This document shows, piece after piece, positions 35,191 through 45,135 of a stretch of DNA of 64,000 nucleotides (position 1 is its first letter; each line of letters begins with the position of its first letter). The notes under the pieces are model-generated. The model was not told where the DNA came from and did no database searches. It saw only the letters and a program-made list of their open reading frames with translations. The position numbers were made by a program, and so were the translations under genes. Source of the stretch: UBA4582 sp002389265 (GTDB taxonomy: Bacteria; Pseudomonadota; Gammaproteobacteria; Pseudomonadales; Azotimanducaceae); assembly GCA_943788825.1 (NCBI GenBank), contig CALSRT010000006.1, positions 124,001-188,000 on the forward strand, written 5' to 3'.

Positions 35191-38100
35191 TTGACGATTC
35201 GCGTAGCTATCAACCACATTACCGAATACCGCTTCGACCGCCCGATTACTTTGCATCCTCATGTTGTGCGCCTGCGGCCTTCGCCGCACTGCCGCACGGC
35301 TATTGAATCCTATTCTCTGAAAGTCTCGCCAACGAATCACTTTCTGAACTGGCAGCAGGACCCATTCGGCAATTACCTTGCTCGCTATGTGTTTCCTGAA
35401 AAGACTCGCGAACTGCTAATTCATGTTGAGTTAATCGCTGACCTGACGGTCATTAATCCCTTTGATTTTTTTCTGGAAGAAAATGCTGAAACCATCCCAT
35501 TCCAGTACGAAAGCCAATTACGCCGCGACCTTGATCCCTACTTGGAAGTGAAGGAAAGTGGCCCGTTATTGACCGAATGGTTAGCTGCAGTGGATCGCAG
35601 CGCGACGCCCACAGTTAATTTTTTGGTGGCACTGAACCAGCGCTTGATGGCAGACGTCGGCTATTTGATTCGAATGGAACCCGGGGTACAGAGCTGTGAA
35701 CAAACCCTGTCAACCCAATCGGGCTCCTGCCGCGATAGTGCCTGGTTGATGGTACAGATACTGCGTCACTTGGGCTTGGCGGCGCGCTTTGTCTCTGGTT
35801 ATCTGGTCCAGCTGAAATCTGACCAGCAGTCACTGGATGGCCCTTCAGGCCCGGTGGAAGACTTCACCGATTTGCACGCTTGGGCTGAGGTTTACTTGCC
35901 GGGTGCGGGTTGGATCGGCCTGGATGCCACATCCGGTCTGTTCGCAGGCGAGGGGCACATTCCACTGGCCTGCACGCCTGATCCGATATCTGCAGCACCG
36001 GTGACGGGTGCGACCGAGCGGGCAGAGGTAACATTCCATTTCGAGAACAGCGTGACCCGAATTTTTGAAGACGCACGGGTGACCAAACCTTACACTGACA
36101 TGCAATGGCGTAAGGTAGAAAAGTTAGCGCTCAAAATTGATCAACAGCTCGCGCTAGATGACGTGCGCCTAACGATGGGCGGTGAGCCGACCTTCGTCTC
36201 TATCGACAATATGGATGGTGCTCAGTGGAATACTGAGGCGCTGGGTGATGAAAAGCGTAAGCTGGCGGACAGCTTGTTCTGGCGTTTGAAGCAGCACTAT
36301 GCCCCTCAGGGTTTGATGCACATTGGTCAAGGAAAATGGTATCCGGGCGAACAGTTGCCGCGCTGGGCTTTGTCGCTTTATTGGCGCAAAGACCGCAAGC
36401 CCTTGTGGCTTGATGACGCGCTGTTGGCCAATGAAAGTTCTCTTGGTCAACAACCGGCGACGGCAGGAAAAGATTTTGTCGACGCGCTGGCAAAGCAATT
36501 AGGCCTATCCCCTGAGCTGGTGGTGCCGGGTTTTGAGGATGTAGGCTATTACCTTTGGAAGGAAGGACAGTTGCCTGAGAACCTGGATCCGGACAATAAC
36601 AAGCTGGATGACCCTTTGGAGCGCGCACGCTTTAGACGCCTGTTTGCCACTGGTCTGACGACCACGGTGGGCTATGCGCTGCCGCTGAAATGGCAAACCA
36701 TGAATGAGCAGCAGGGGCGTTGGCGCTCGAGTCGTTGGCCGTTTCGGAGTCGGCATATGTTACTGGTACCTGGTGACTCACCCATGGGACTGCGCCTGCC
36801 GTTAAACTCGTTGCCTTGGGAGCAACCAAACCCGCTCGAATTTGATGCCGAGGCCGATCCATTTGCGCCGGTTTCCGCAGAGCTGACAAGTCTGGATTCG
36901 GTGGAGTCCAAAGAGGTGATACACACCGCCCTTTGTGTGCAAGTCAGGGAAGGGCACTTGTATGTCTTCATGCCACCTCAAACTGAGTTTGATATTTACG
37001 CGCTGCTGTTGGCAAAGATTGAGGCGACCGCTAAACAATTAGCTATGCCGGTGATTATTGAAGGCTATGAACCGCCTTCAGACAGTCGCGTCCAGGTTTT
37101 GCAGGTGACGCCGGATCCCGGTGTGATCGAGGTTAATGTCCATCCCGCGAGTAATTGGGACGAGCTCACAGAGATAGCTGAAAGTGTCTACGCCCAGGCC
37201 CGAGCATGTCGCCTGGGGACCGAAAAATTCATGCTGGACGGACGACATTCCGGTACAGGGGGTGGTAATCACATCACCCTGGGCGGCGCGACGCCGATCG
37301 ACAGTCCTTTCTTGCGTCGGCCAGACTTGCTGAAGAGTCTGATTATCTACTGGCAGAACCACCCCAGCCTGTCGTATTTGTTTTCAGGTCTCTTTATTGG
37401 CCCTACCAGCCAATCACCGCGAGTCGATGAGGCGCGAGATGACAATCTTTATGAACTTGAGATGGCATTGGCGCGGATACCTGCCGGTGATATTGAACAG
37501 CCGTGGTTGGTGGACCGATTGTTGCGAAACTTTTTGGTGGACCTGACCGGAAACACCCACCGAGCGGAATTTTGTATCGACAAACTATATTCGCCAGATT
37601 CGGCGAGTGGTCGTCGCGGCCTCGTCGAGTTCAGGGCTTTTGAAATGCCACCGCACGAGCGCATGGGGCTGGTTCAGATATTGTTGATCCGTGGCCTGAT
37701 TGCGATGTTTTGGCGTCGTCCCCATGATCGACCTTTGGTACGTTGGGGCACTGAATTGCACGATAAATTCATGCTGCGCCACTTCATCGACGATGATTTT
37801 CAGACGGTGATCGACGATTTGTGCAAGTCAGGCTATTATTTTGAGCGCGCTTGGTTTGACGCCTTTATGGAATTTCGCTTTCCGCGTATTGGTGGGGTCA
37901 ACGTGGCGGGGCTGGAACTGCAGTTATTTGCCGCGCTGGAACCCTGGCATGTGTTGGGCGAGGAGTCGTCAACCCAAGGCACTTCGCGTTTTGTGGACTC
38001 AACTCTGGAGCGAATACAGGTGACCCTGGATAACGCCACGAGTAATCGGTATATCGTGACTTGCAATGGTCGCAAGGTGCCGTTGCGCAACACCGGCACC

Positions 38101-38427
38101 CGGGGCAGGCAGGTGGCGGCTGTGCGCTACAAAGCCTGGGAGCAGCCGTCTAGTTTACACCCGAGTGTTGCGCCGCATAACCCCTTGGTATTTGATGTCA
38201 TTGATGTGGACAACCAGCGTTCACTAGGGGGCTGTACCTATTATGTCTCCCACCCCGGTGGCCGAAACTACGACACCTTTCCCGTCAATGCGGCGGAAGC
38301 CGAGGCGCGTCGCCATGCACGATTTTGGGAGATTGGTAAGACTCAAGGAAGAATCCGGATCCCACCGGATGAGCAACATCCTGAGCAGCCGCTGACGCTA
38401 GATTTAAGATGGCCCGACCCACGGTAA
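35191..38427 (+). CDS. Transglutaminase-like protease fused to DUF2126
   Basis: 1078 residues. The N-terminal part (about 1-290) is a bacterial transglutaminase-like N domain (NHITEYRFDRPITLHPHVVRLRPSP) plus a papain-like core with Cys180 (SGSCRDSAWL), His229 (DLHAWAEVYLPG) and Asp245 (GLDAT). The rest is the large DUF2126 domain (VRLTMGGEPTFVS through RIPPDEQHP). Such proteins accompany ATP-grasp and alpha-E proteins in predicted peptide-ligation/peptide-cleavage systems. The start is TTG with GAGGAG about 10 bases upstream. It lies 98 bp after anbu on the same strand and converges with the alpha-E gene. Confidence 0.92.
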   Translation: MTIRVAINHITEYRFDRPITLHPHVVRLRPSPHCRTAIESYSLKVSPTNHFLNWQQDPFGNYLARYVFPEKTRELLIHVELIADLTVINPFDFFLEENAETIPFQYESQLRRDLDPYLEVKESGPLLTEWLAAVDRSATPTVNFLVALNQRLMADVGYLIRMEPGVQSCEQTLSTQSGSCRDSAWLMVQILRHLGLAARFVSGYLVQLKSDQQSLDGPSGPVEDFTDLHAWAEVYLPGAGWIGLDATSGLFAGEGHIPLACTPDPISAAPVTGATERAEVTFHFENSVTRIFEDARVTKPYTDMQWRKVEKLALKIDQQLALDDVRLTMGGEPTFVSIDNMDGAQWNTEALGDEKRKLADSLFWRLKQHYAPQGLMHIGQGKWYPGEQLPRWALSLYWRKDRKPLWLDDALLANESSLGQQPATAGKDFVDALAKQLGLSPELVVPGFEDVGYYLWKEGQLPENLDPDNNKLDDPLERARFRRLFATGLTTTVGYALPLKWQTMNEQQGRWRSSRWPFRSRHMLLVPGDSPMGLRLPLNSLPWEQPNPLEFDAEADPFAPVSAELTSLDSVESKEVIHTALCVQVREGHLYVFMPPQTEFDIYALLLAKIEATAKQLAMPVIIEGYEPPSDSRVQVLQVTPDPGVIEVNVHPASNWDELTEIAESVYAQARACRLGTEKFMLDGRHSGTGGGNHITLGGATPIDSPFLRRPDLLKSLIIYWQNHPSLSYLFSGLFIGPTSQSPRVDEARDDNLYELEMALARIPAGDIEQPWLVDRLLRNFLVDLTGNTHRAEFCIDKLYSPDSASGRRGLVEFRAFEMPPHERMGLVQILLIRGLIAMFWRRPHDRPLVRWGTELHDKFMLRHFIDDDFQTVIDDLCKSGYYFERAWFDAFMEFRFPRIGGVNVAGLELQLFAALEPWHVLGEESSTQGTSRFVDSTLERIQVTLDNATSNRYIVTCNGRKVPLRNTGTRGRQVAAVRYKAWEQPSSLHPSVAPHNPLVFDVIDVDNQRSLGGCTYYVSHPGGRNYDTFPVNAAEAEARRHARFWEIGKTQGRIRIPPDEQHPEQPLTLDLRWPDPR

Positions 38428-38488
38428 CGTCTCGAAACCCCGGGTAGTCGAATGGGGTGGGACCGCTGATGCGGCCAGGCCTAGGATT

Positions 38489-39442
38489 TTACACGGCTAC
38501 CGTTGACGGTTGAGGGTGATCAACCCCGTGACCAAACCAGGTATTGGCAACTTGAGTGTGGATGTCGGCGAACGCAAGCTGCACGACATCGACAAAGTCA
38601 TGCAGGCCAGACTCGTTGAGCAGCTTGATGACATCGTTGGTTTCTATGGTTCGCAGGGCCTGGGAGATACTGCGCAGTGGCAGATCGTTCTGTGGTAGCT
38701 CGCTGCAGCATTGATTAACCTCGTTTAGGCAATGTGCCACCGCTCGCGGAAACTTGCGATTTTTGAGTAGAAAGTCGACGACATCTTCACCGTTCACTCT
38801 ATCCTTCACGTGTTGGCGATACATCTGATAGGCGGTAAGTGAGCGCAGTACATTCATCCACAGGATGTTGTCGTACTCTGCCTGCTTATCTTTGAGCGTA
38901 ATCAGGTTAAGACTACCCACATCAACAATGCGTGATGACATGTCAGCGCGCTCAAGGTTACGGCCAATTTTGATAAAGTTATAGGCAGTGTCGGCGCTCA
39001 TAGAGCCGGCTAAGAGGCCCGTTATTTGATGACATCGACCGATGATTTCACCAAGGAAGTTGTGTCTGCCTTCGCGTTTGAGTCCCTGGCCGAGGTTTTT
39101 TTGGAGGAACAGGTAGAGTTCGTTAATGCGCTCCCATGCCTCTGATGGCATGATCTCACGAGTGGTTCTGGCATTTTCACGAGCGAGGCGCACAGCGCTG
39201 CGGATCGAACAGGCGTCGTCCTCTAGCAAAAATTTAACGACATTACGCTCATCGACTCGAGTGAAGCGACGTTGAAACTCTAGGCTATTGCCAGTGATAT
39301 CCAGGGTGCTTGCCCAGATATGATCAACCCTGGGCAGATCCATCACCAGGTTCGTATTGACGCTAATCAGGCGTGCGGTATTTTCGATGCGCTCGACGTA
39401 GCGCCCAAACCAGTACATTTTTTCTGCAACTCTAGATAGCAT
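38489..39442 (-). CDS. Alpha-E domain protein (DUF403)
   Basis: 317 residues, predicted all-helical. The N terminus MLSRVAEKMYWFGRYVERIENTARLI is diagnostic of the alpha-E family, and GRNLERADMSSRIVDVG lies in the middle. The family always accompanies the circularly permuted ATP-grasp protein, encoded 12 bp upstream here. Its role, perhaps as a scaffold or substrate carrier, is unproven. Confidence 0.93.
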   Translation of the reverse strand: MLSRVAEKMYWFGRYVERIENTARLISVNTNLVMDLPRVDHIWASTLDITGNSLEFQRRFTRVDERNVVKFLLEDDACSIRSAVRLARENARTTREIMPSEAWERINELYLFLQKNLGQGLKREGRHNFLGEIIGRCHQITGLLAGSMSADTAYNFIKIGRNLERADMSSRIVDVGSLNLITLKDKQAEYDNILWMNVLRSLTAYQMYRQHVKDRVNGEDVVDFLLKNRKFPRAVAHCLNEVNQCCSELPQNDLPLRSISQALRTIETNDVIKLLNESGLHDFVDVVQLAFADIHTQVANTWFGHGVDHPQPSTVAV

Positions 39443-39454
39443 TGCTATATCTCC

Positions 39455-40906
39455 TCAGGTTGCTTGCCGGTCGGCGATAATCCAGGTGTCTTTGCTACCG
39501 CCACCTTGGGAGGAATTCACGATCAGAGAACCCTTGACCAGGGCGACCCGGGTTAATCCGCCGGCACTAATAGTGGTTTTGTTACCCTGCAGTATAAAGG
39601 GTCTTAGATCCACGTGGCGCGCTTCGATCGCGTTCTCACACAAGGTTGGAACGGTCGACAGGTCGATAATGGGTTGGGCGATATAGTTTCTCGGATTAGC
39701 CTTGATCAAACGTTTCATCTCTGCCGTGCGCCGTTTACTCTCACGGGGACCAATATACATGCCGTAACCACCGGATTCGTTCGCCGGCTTAACCACCAGA
39801 TTCTCGATGTTCGTCAGGACGTGCTGCCGATGGAGGTCATTGGAGCAGATGAAACTGGGGACGTTGGGGAGTATCGGTTCCTCACCCAGATAGTAGCGGA
39901 TCATTTCGGGCACGTACGTGTAAACCAGCTTGTCATCGGCGACGCCGGCACCGGGTGCGTTAGCCAGTGCGACATTACCTTTGCGCCAGGCTCGCATTAA
40001 TCCCGGTACACCCAGCATCGAGTTCTTGTCGAACACTTCCGGATCCAGAAACATGTCGTCAATCCGCCGATAGATGACATCGACCCGAGACAGCCCCTCG
40101 ACGGTTTTCATATACACGCAGTCATCATCACCAACGATCAGGTCAGGTCCCTCGAGGAGTTCGGCACCCATGCGTTGAGCCAAAAAAGAGTGTTCAAAAT
40201 AGGCCGAGTTGTAAGTGCCGGGTGTCAAAACCACGACCTCAGGGTAATCCAGTGGTCGGGGTGAAATGGAACTTAAGGTGTCGAACAGATTAGTCGGGTA
40301 GTCATCCATGGGTAGGATGTCATACATCTCAAATAATTCAGGTAATACCTGTTTGCTGATTTTGCGGTTTTCAAGCATGTAAGACACGCCGGAAGGTACT
40401 CGCAGATTATCTTCCAGCACATACATAGTTCCGTCGCCGCCACGTACCAGATCGCTACCGCAAATATGCGCCCAGGTGTTGTAGAGAGGCTTTATGCCTT
40501 CACATTCTTTTCGATAGTCTTTCGAACTGCGTAATAAGTCACGCGGGACGCGTTTATCCTTGAGGATTTTTTCGTCGTTGTAGATATCCGTAATAAACAG
40601 GTTGAGTGCCATCAGGCGTTGTTCCAACCCTTTCTCGATATGCTCCCATTCCTTTTGGCGAATCATTCGAGGAATGATGTCGAAAGGCCAATTGCGATCG
40701 ATATTCTCCCCTTCGCTGTAGACAGTGAAGGTGATACCCATCGTGCGTATCGCCAGCTCAGCATTATGCTGCCGCTCTTTAAGCTCTTTGAGAGAGCTTT
40801 TTTTGAGGAAATTAGTGAGCTCTGTGAAGCCTGGCCGCGCCCTGTTTTTTGGCGTCAGAAGTTCATCATAAAAACCGGATTGATTCGTGTATTGCTTAAA
40901 GTCCAT
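39455..40906 (-). CDS. Circularly permuted type 2 ATP-grasp protein
   Basis: 483 residues. It matches the family by FDIIPRMIRQKEWEHIEKGLEQRLMALN, VRGGDGTMYVLEDNLRVPSGVSYMLENR and the C-terminal VVKPANESGGYGMYIGP, the ATP-grasp nucleotide site. Members are predicted amidoligases that join amino acids or peptides. It forms an operon with the alpha-E gene. The GNAT gene lies 57 bp upstream on the same strand. Together with anbu and the transglutaminase it makes the known Anbu-associated set, here split over two strands. Confidence 0.93.
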   Translation of the reverse strand: MDFKQYTNQSGFYDELLTPKNRARPGFTELTNFLKKSSLKELKERQHNAELAIRTMGITFTVYSEGENIDRNWPFDIIPRMIRQKEWEHIEKGLEQRLMALNLFITDIYNDEKILKDKRVPRDLLRSSKDYRKECEGIKPLYNTWAHICGSDLVRGGDGTMYVLEDNLRVPSGVSYMLENRKISKQVLPELFEMYDILPMDDYPTNLFDTLSSISPRPLDYPEVVVLTPGTYNSAYFEHSFLAQRMGAELLEGPDLIVGDDDCVYMKTVEGLSRVDVIYRRIDDMFLDPEVFDKNSMLGVPGLMRAWRKGNVALANAPGAGVADDKLVYTYVPEMIRYYLGEEPILPNVPSFICSNDLHRQHVLTNIENLVVKPANESGGYGMYIGPRESKRRTAEMKRLIKANPRNYIAQPIIDLSTVPTLCENAIEARHVDLRPFILQGNKTTISAGGLTRVALVKGSLIVNSSQGGGSKDTWIIADRQAT

Positions 40907-40963
40907 ACAGTTGAGTTCGCCAGTATTTTAGATAGATCATGTTAACGCAATGTCTGCTTGAAA

Positions 40964-41416
40964 TCAGAATTCAACTTCAAGAAGTTTGTAGTGTGTTTCT
41001 TCCATACCGAGGGACAAATAGGTCTGCTGGGCATTGGTATTGTCGTGCTCAACATACAAGCGAATGCCGCAGACATCAGTTGTATTTTTCGCCAGTTCGG
41101 TCACATGCGCGTACAGTCCGCCGAAGACGCCTTGGCGACGGTAATTCGGATCGATGTAGACGCTCTGAATCCACCAGAATAATCCATTGCGCCAGTCGCT
41201 CCATTCGAAGGTGATCCCCAGGCAGCCGACGGGGCCGCCGTCGGCTTCTGCGACCAGATAAAAGCCCAGGCTCGAGTCGCTGATCATACGTTCGACACCG
41301 GCCAGAATAGTCCCGGTGGGTAAGGTTTTATTTTCAGTTTCCTGAGCCATGGCCTGGTTGAAGGCCGCAATGGCAGCGATATCAGCGGGGGTTGCTCGAC
41401 GAAAAATGGTCGTCAT
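40964..41416 (-). CDS. GNAT family N-acetyltransferase
   Basis: 150 residues with the GNAT core: IRRATPADIAAIAAFN-like N terminus (FRRATPADI), the acetyl-CoA pyrophosphate loop in YIDPNYRRQGVFGGLYAHV (RRQGVFG in place of R/QxxGxG/A) and the C-terminal LYVEHDNTNAQQTYLSLGM segment. The substrate is unknown. It lies between the DPP gene and the ATP-grasp gene on the same strand. GNAT enzymes occur in amidoligase clusters, so it may modify the same product, but the position alone is weak evidence. Confidence 0.85.
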   Translation of the reverse strand: MTTIFRRATPADIAAIAAFNQAMAQETENKTLPTGTILAGVERMISDSSLGFYLVAEADGGPVGCLGITFEWSDWRNGLFWWIQSVYIDPNYRRQGVFGGLYAHVTELAKNTTDVCGIRLYVEHDNTNAQQTYLSLGMEETHYKLLEVEF

Positions 41417-41454
41417 GTTAATTTGCCTCTCGAAAATTAATATTGGGTTGGTGC

Positions 41455-43617
41455 CTATGCCGATGTTGGCGACAGATGTTGATCAAAAAATTGATCCATC
41501 ATGCCGTAACGATGGAGATTGACCTTGCGTCCGCTCAGACCATGTTTAGCACCTGGGTAATTCATGATTTCAAAGGCTAGATTTTCATCCTGAAGTGCCT
41601 GGTAAAGCTTCGTACTGTTGGTAAACAAGACGTTATCATCAGCCATGCCATGAATGACCAGTAGTTTGCCGTGTAAGTTATGCACATAGGGGAACACACT
41701 GCTAGACAGATACCCATCAGGATTGTGGCTCGGTAGTCCCAGGTAGCGTTCGGTATAATGGGTGTCGTACAAACGCCAATCAGTCACCGGCGCCACACTG
41801 ACGCCGGCTATGAAGACCTGCGGGGCTTTCATCATCAGCATCAGCGTCATATAGCCGCCATAACTATGCCCAAATACGCCAACTCGGCGAGCATCAATCC
41901 AGGGCAGGCTGGTGGCATAGTTGACGCCAACCAGTTGGTCGCTGACTTCAACCTCGCCGAGTCTGCCGAAGATGGGATCCTCAAAAGCCTTGCCGCGATT
42001 GCTGCTACCGCGGTTGTCGAGTTGCAGCATGGCATAGCCCCGACTCGCCATGTAATGATGCCAAGGTGGAATCCATTCGTTGGTGACGCGCTGCACGCCC
42101 GGCCCGCCATAAACGGTGACAATCAGCGGGCATTGCACGCCTGGTGCGAGGTCCTTGGGCTTGATTAGGCGATAATGCAGTGTCTGGCCATCCTCGGCGC
42201 TTAATTGACCGAACTCCACCTTACCGCAGCTGTCGTGGTAGGGGTGAAAGGGATGGTGGGCGTCCACCTTGTTAGGTTCCAGGTCCAGGAGGACTTCGCC
42301 GGCGATGGTCTGGATCGAGACTGCCGGTGGCTGTGACGCCGAAGAGTAGCTGTCAATATAGTGCTGCAGACTCCGGCTTAATTCGACCTGATGACTTTGC
42401 CCGGTCGCGCTGATCCTGACAGGCTCAAGATGAGCATTCAAACTGCCTCGATATAGATGCTTTTCCAGCGGGGTGTCTGCGAAACCGTCAAAATAAATCG
42501 TCTCTCGGACCTCGTCAACGCCATGTAGATTGGCCACAACCCAGTCGCCGCTGGTGATTGTGTTTAACAACTGCCCTTCGATATTGTAACGATACAGGTG
42601 CCGGTAGCCCGAGCGCTCCGAGGCCCAAATAAATTCCTGCCCGGTTTGTAATGAGTGGAAGCAGTCGTGCAGGTTGATCCAGGTCGCAGCGGTCTCGGAG
42701 AGCAGGGTGGACACCGTATCCTGACGCTTGTGCCATAAGACCAAATCCAGGCGTTGCTGATTTCGAGACTGAATTTGAATGGCCAGTCGGGCGCTATCAC
42801 CAAGCCAATTGACACGAGCGAGGTAGGTGTCTGGATCACGCTCAATCGCGGGCCAATGAATCTCCGCCGTCGTTATGTCGATGACTCCCAACCGTGTTCT
42901 GGCATTGGGTGTGCCGGCGTAAGGGTAGCGTTGGTCAAAGACACCAAAATGGTCGGCATCGATTTCATAGCGTTGGGAAAGTTCGACTGTGCCTTCGTCG
43001 ACTTGAATGAAAGCGATTGACTGGCTGTCCGGTGACCACCAGTAGCCATCAAACCGGTGCATTTCTTCCTGCGCGATAAATTCGGCTACGCCATTGCTGA
43101 TAGTGCCTGAACCATCAAGGGTCAGTTGCCGTTCCACGCCAGTTGCCACTTCAATGCAGAACAGGTTTTGATTACGGACGAAGCTCAGGAAGCGCCCGTC
43201 AGGGGAGAAGTGCAGGTCGGTTTCAAAAGTCACATCAGTGGTGAGCTGTTGTAGCGTCTCAGCCTGATCGAGATGGTATAGAAATAGATTGCCATTCAAT
43301 GGGAACAGGATCGCGTTCGATTTTGGTGACCAGAAGTACTCGACAATGCCGGTCTGAGTAATACGCTTACGCTCACGTCTGGCTTTCTCCTCGTCGGACA
43401 AGATCCGTTGGCCTGAGACCAGTTCGCTGGCATCTACCAACAGGCGAGTCTGTTGGGTCGCGACATTGAACTCCCACAGATCCAGGCGTTCAAAGTTTTT
43501 CTGACTTGGCTTGAGATAAGTTACTCGAGAGCCGTCCGGAGAAAATTTCAAGGCGACGGGTGACGAGCCATTGAGGTCAGGGTCGTTAAATATCCGGTGC
43601 AGTGTCAGTTGGGTCAT
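41455..43617 (-). CDS. S9 family dipeptidyl peptidase IV-like protein
   Basis: 720 residues. An N-terminal beta-propeller precedes an alpha/beta-hydrolase domain. The substrate N terminus-binding glutamate pair is seen in AQEEMHRFDGYWWSPD, typical of DPP IV. The catalytic Ser585 is in GHSYGGY, followed by Asp in MADDNVLF and His in GAKHGLSG. No signal peptide is visible, so it may be cytoplasmic. It would release X-Pro dipeptides from peptide N termini. The prolidase gene lies 66 bp upstream on the same strand. Confidence 0.92.
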   Translation of the reverse strand: MTQLTLHRIFNDPDLNGSSPVALKFSPDGSRVTYLKPSQKNFERLDLWEFNVATQQTRLLVDASELVSGQRILSDEEKARRERKRITQTGIVEYFWSPKSNAILFPLNGNLFLYHLDQAETLQQLTTDVTFETDLHFSPDGRFLSFVRNQNLFCIEVATGVERQLTLDGSGTISNGVAEFIAQEEMHRFDGYWWSPDSQSIAFIQVDEGTVELSQRYEIDADHFGVFDQRYPYAGTPNARTRLGVIDITTAEIHWPAIERDPDTYLARVNWLGDSARLAIQIQSRNQQRLDLVLWHKRQDTVSTLLSETAATWINLHDCFHSLQTGQEFIWASERSGYRHLYRYNIEGQLLNTITSGDWVVANLHGVDEVRETIYFDGFADTPLEKHLYRGSLNAHLEPVRISATGQSHQVELSRSLQHYIDSYSSASQPPAVSIQTIAGEVLLDLEPNKVDAHHPFHPYHDSCGKVEFGQLSAEDGQTLHYRLIKPKDLAPGVQCPLIVTVYGGPGVQRVTNEWIPPWHHYMASRGYAMLQLDNRGSSNRGKAFEDPIFGRLGEVEVSDQLVGVNYATSLPWIDARRVGVFGHSYGGYMTLMLMMKAPQVFIAGVSVAPVTDWRLYDTHYTERYLGLPSHNPDGYLSSSVFPYVHNLHGKLLVIHGMADDNVLFTNSTKLYQALQDENLAFEIMNYPGAKHGLSGRKVNLHRYGMMDQFFDQHLSPTSA

Positions 43618-43683
43618 GAGTTTTGAGGCCTGATTCGCGCTGGGTTGGTGATGTTGTTGATTTAATAATCAGAAATTCAATAA

Positions 43684-45030
43684 CTAAGGTTGTCGATGTT
43701 CCGCCATTGCGAGCCGGGTCAGGTTCACCGGAAGGTTGTCCTGTATGACAATGTTGTCTTCAATCCGGATCCCGCCATAGGGTAGCAGTTCGTCAATCAT
43801 CGACCAGTTAATTTTGGCTTGATGGGGTCCCTGCTTGAGTTTTCCCAAGAGCATGGGAATAAAATATAGTCCCGGTTCGATGGTAAAAACCTGTTGGTTT
43901 TGGATGTCGCGTGTCAATCGTAGGGCTGGATATTTCTCTGGCGCCGATTTTTCTTCGCCTTGCCTGGATTGCTGAAATCCACCAACATCATGGGTTTGTA
44001 AACCGAGGAAATGACCGAGACCGTGGGGCAGAAAGCTAAAGGTCAAGTTAGTCTCGAGCATCTCATCCACAGACATGTTGACACAGCCAGACTCAAGGAG
44101 CAGCTGGCCAATTCTGCGATGCATTTTTTCGTGAAGATCAGCATAGTTCATGCCGACTTGGATATCGTTGATGATGCCCAAATGATGCTGGTCGAGGCTC
44201 GTCACCAGATCTTGAAAGATGCCTGATCGAGCAGCATAGGTGCGAGTAATATCTGCCGCATAGCCATGAAAGCTCGCGCCGGCGTCGATGAGAAGTGAAT
44301 TCAGGTCGGCGCTGGCTAGGCGTTGCTGAGCGTAAAATTGATAGTGGAGTACAGCGCAATGTTCATTCTGCGCGACGATGGCACCATAGGGTGCCTGTTG
44401 CTCACGATGCTGGATAGCGCCTAGGTAAGCGTGGGCAATTTCGAATTCTGATTGGCCGGCGCGGAAGCTCGTCTCTGCGACGCTATGGCCCTTGACGGCT
44501 ATCTGGTTGGCTCGGCGTAGACAGGCAATCTCATAGTTAGTCTTGTAAGCGCGCTCGTAATGCAGAGCACTCAAGGCCGCCGGGGTATTGATGGCTGACA
44601 TGCCCCATTCGCGGGCAAGATCAACTTGCTCGCCGATAAATAGCAGGTTTTGCGGGTCACCGATCAAGCGCTGAGCATCTTGCAGAGATTGGATCGATTG
44701 GATTTCCCAGTGATCGACCCAGAAGCCCTGTGGCGCAGCGGGTGTCAGGTGCCAATAATCCTCTGGCTGGCTATACAACAAACGCGGTTTGTGGCCACTG
44801 CGAATCAGCAGAAAGGAATCGGGCACGTCCACCAGCGGTAACCAGGCCTTGAAGTGAGGATTGACCACAAAAGGATAATGGTGATCGTCCAAAAAACACG
44901 GTTGCAATGTGCCTGAGGCAATCAAAACGCCAGCGCAGCCGGCGAGAATCGCAGCTTCGCTGTAGTATTGCTGCAGTCGCGCTAGATGTTCCGGGTAAAG
45001 TCCGGCTAAGTCGTTGGAAATCATCGTCAT
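43684..45030 (-). CDS. pepQ: Xaa-Pro dipeptidase (M24 family, PepQ type)
   Basis: 448 residues from the ATG at 45030, which has AAGGA seven bases upstream and brings the length to the family norm of about 443. The longer frame overlaps the MAPEG gene on the other strand. The pita-bread fold metal ligands are present: two Asp in LIDAGASFHGYAADITRTY, His in LPHGLGHFLGLQTHDVGG, Glu in FTIEPGLYF and Glu in GGIRIEDNIVI. It splits X-Pro dipeptides, the product of the neighbouring DPP IV-like enzyme. Confidence 0.94.
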   Translation of the reverse strand: MTMISNDLAGLYPEHLARLQQYYSEAAILAGCAGVLIASGTLQPCFLDDHHYPFVVNPHFKAWLPLVDVPDSFLLIRSGHKPRLLYSQPEDYWHLTPAAPQGFWVDHWEIQSIQSLQDAQRLIGDPQNLLFIGEQVDLAREWGMSAINTPAALSALHYERAYKTNYEIACLRRANQIAVKGHSVAETSFRAGQSEFEIAHAYLGAIQHREQQAPYGAIVAQNEHCAVLHYQFYAQQRLASADLNSLLIDAGASFHGYAADITRTYAARSGIFQDLVTSLDQHHLGIINDIQVGMNYADLHEKMHRRIGQLLLESGCVNMSVDEMLETNLTFSFLPHGLGHFLGLQTHDVGGFQQSRQGEEKSAPEKYPALRLTRDIQNQQVFTIEPGLYFIPMLLGKLKQGPHQAKINWSMIDELLPYGGIRIEDNIVIQDNLPVNLTRLAMAEHRQP

Positions 45031-45135
45031 GCCTATATCCTTGTTCGCAAGTAGGCCGGGGGTCAGTCGAGCGGCGTGGCAGTATAATACCATAGGGTCT
45101 GGCATTGGCGGGCGAAGCTGGACAGGAGTTTGGCG

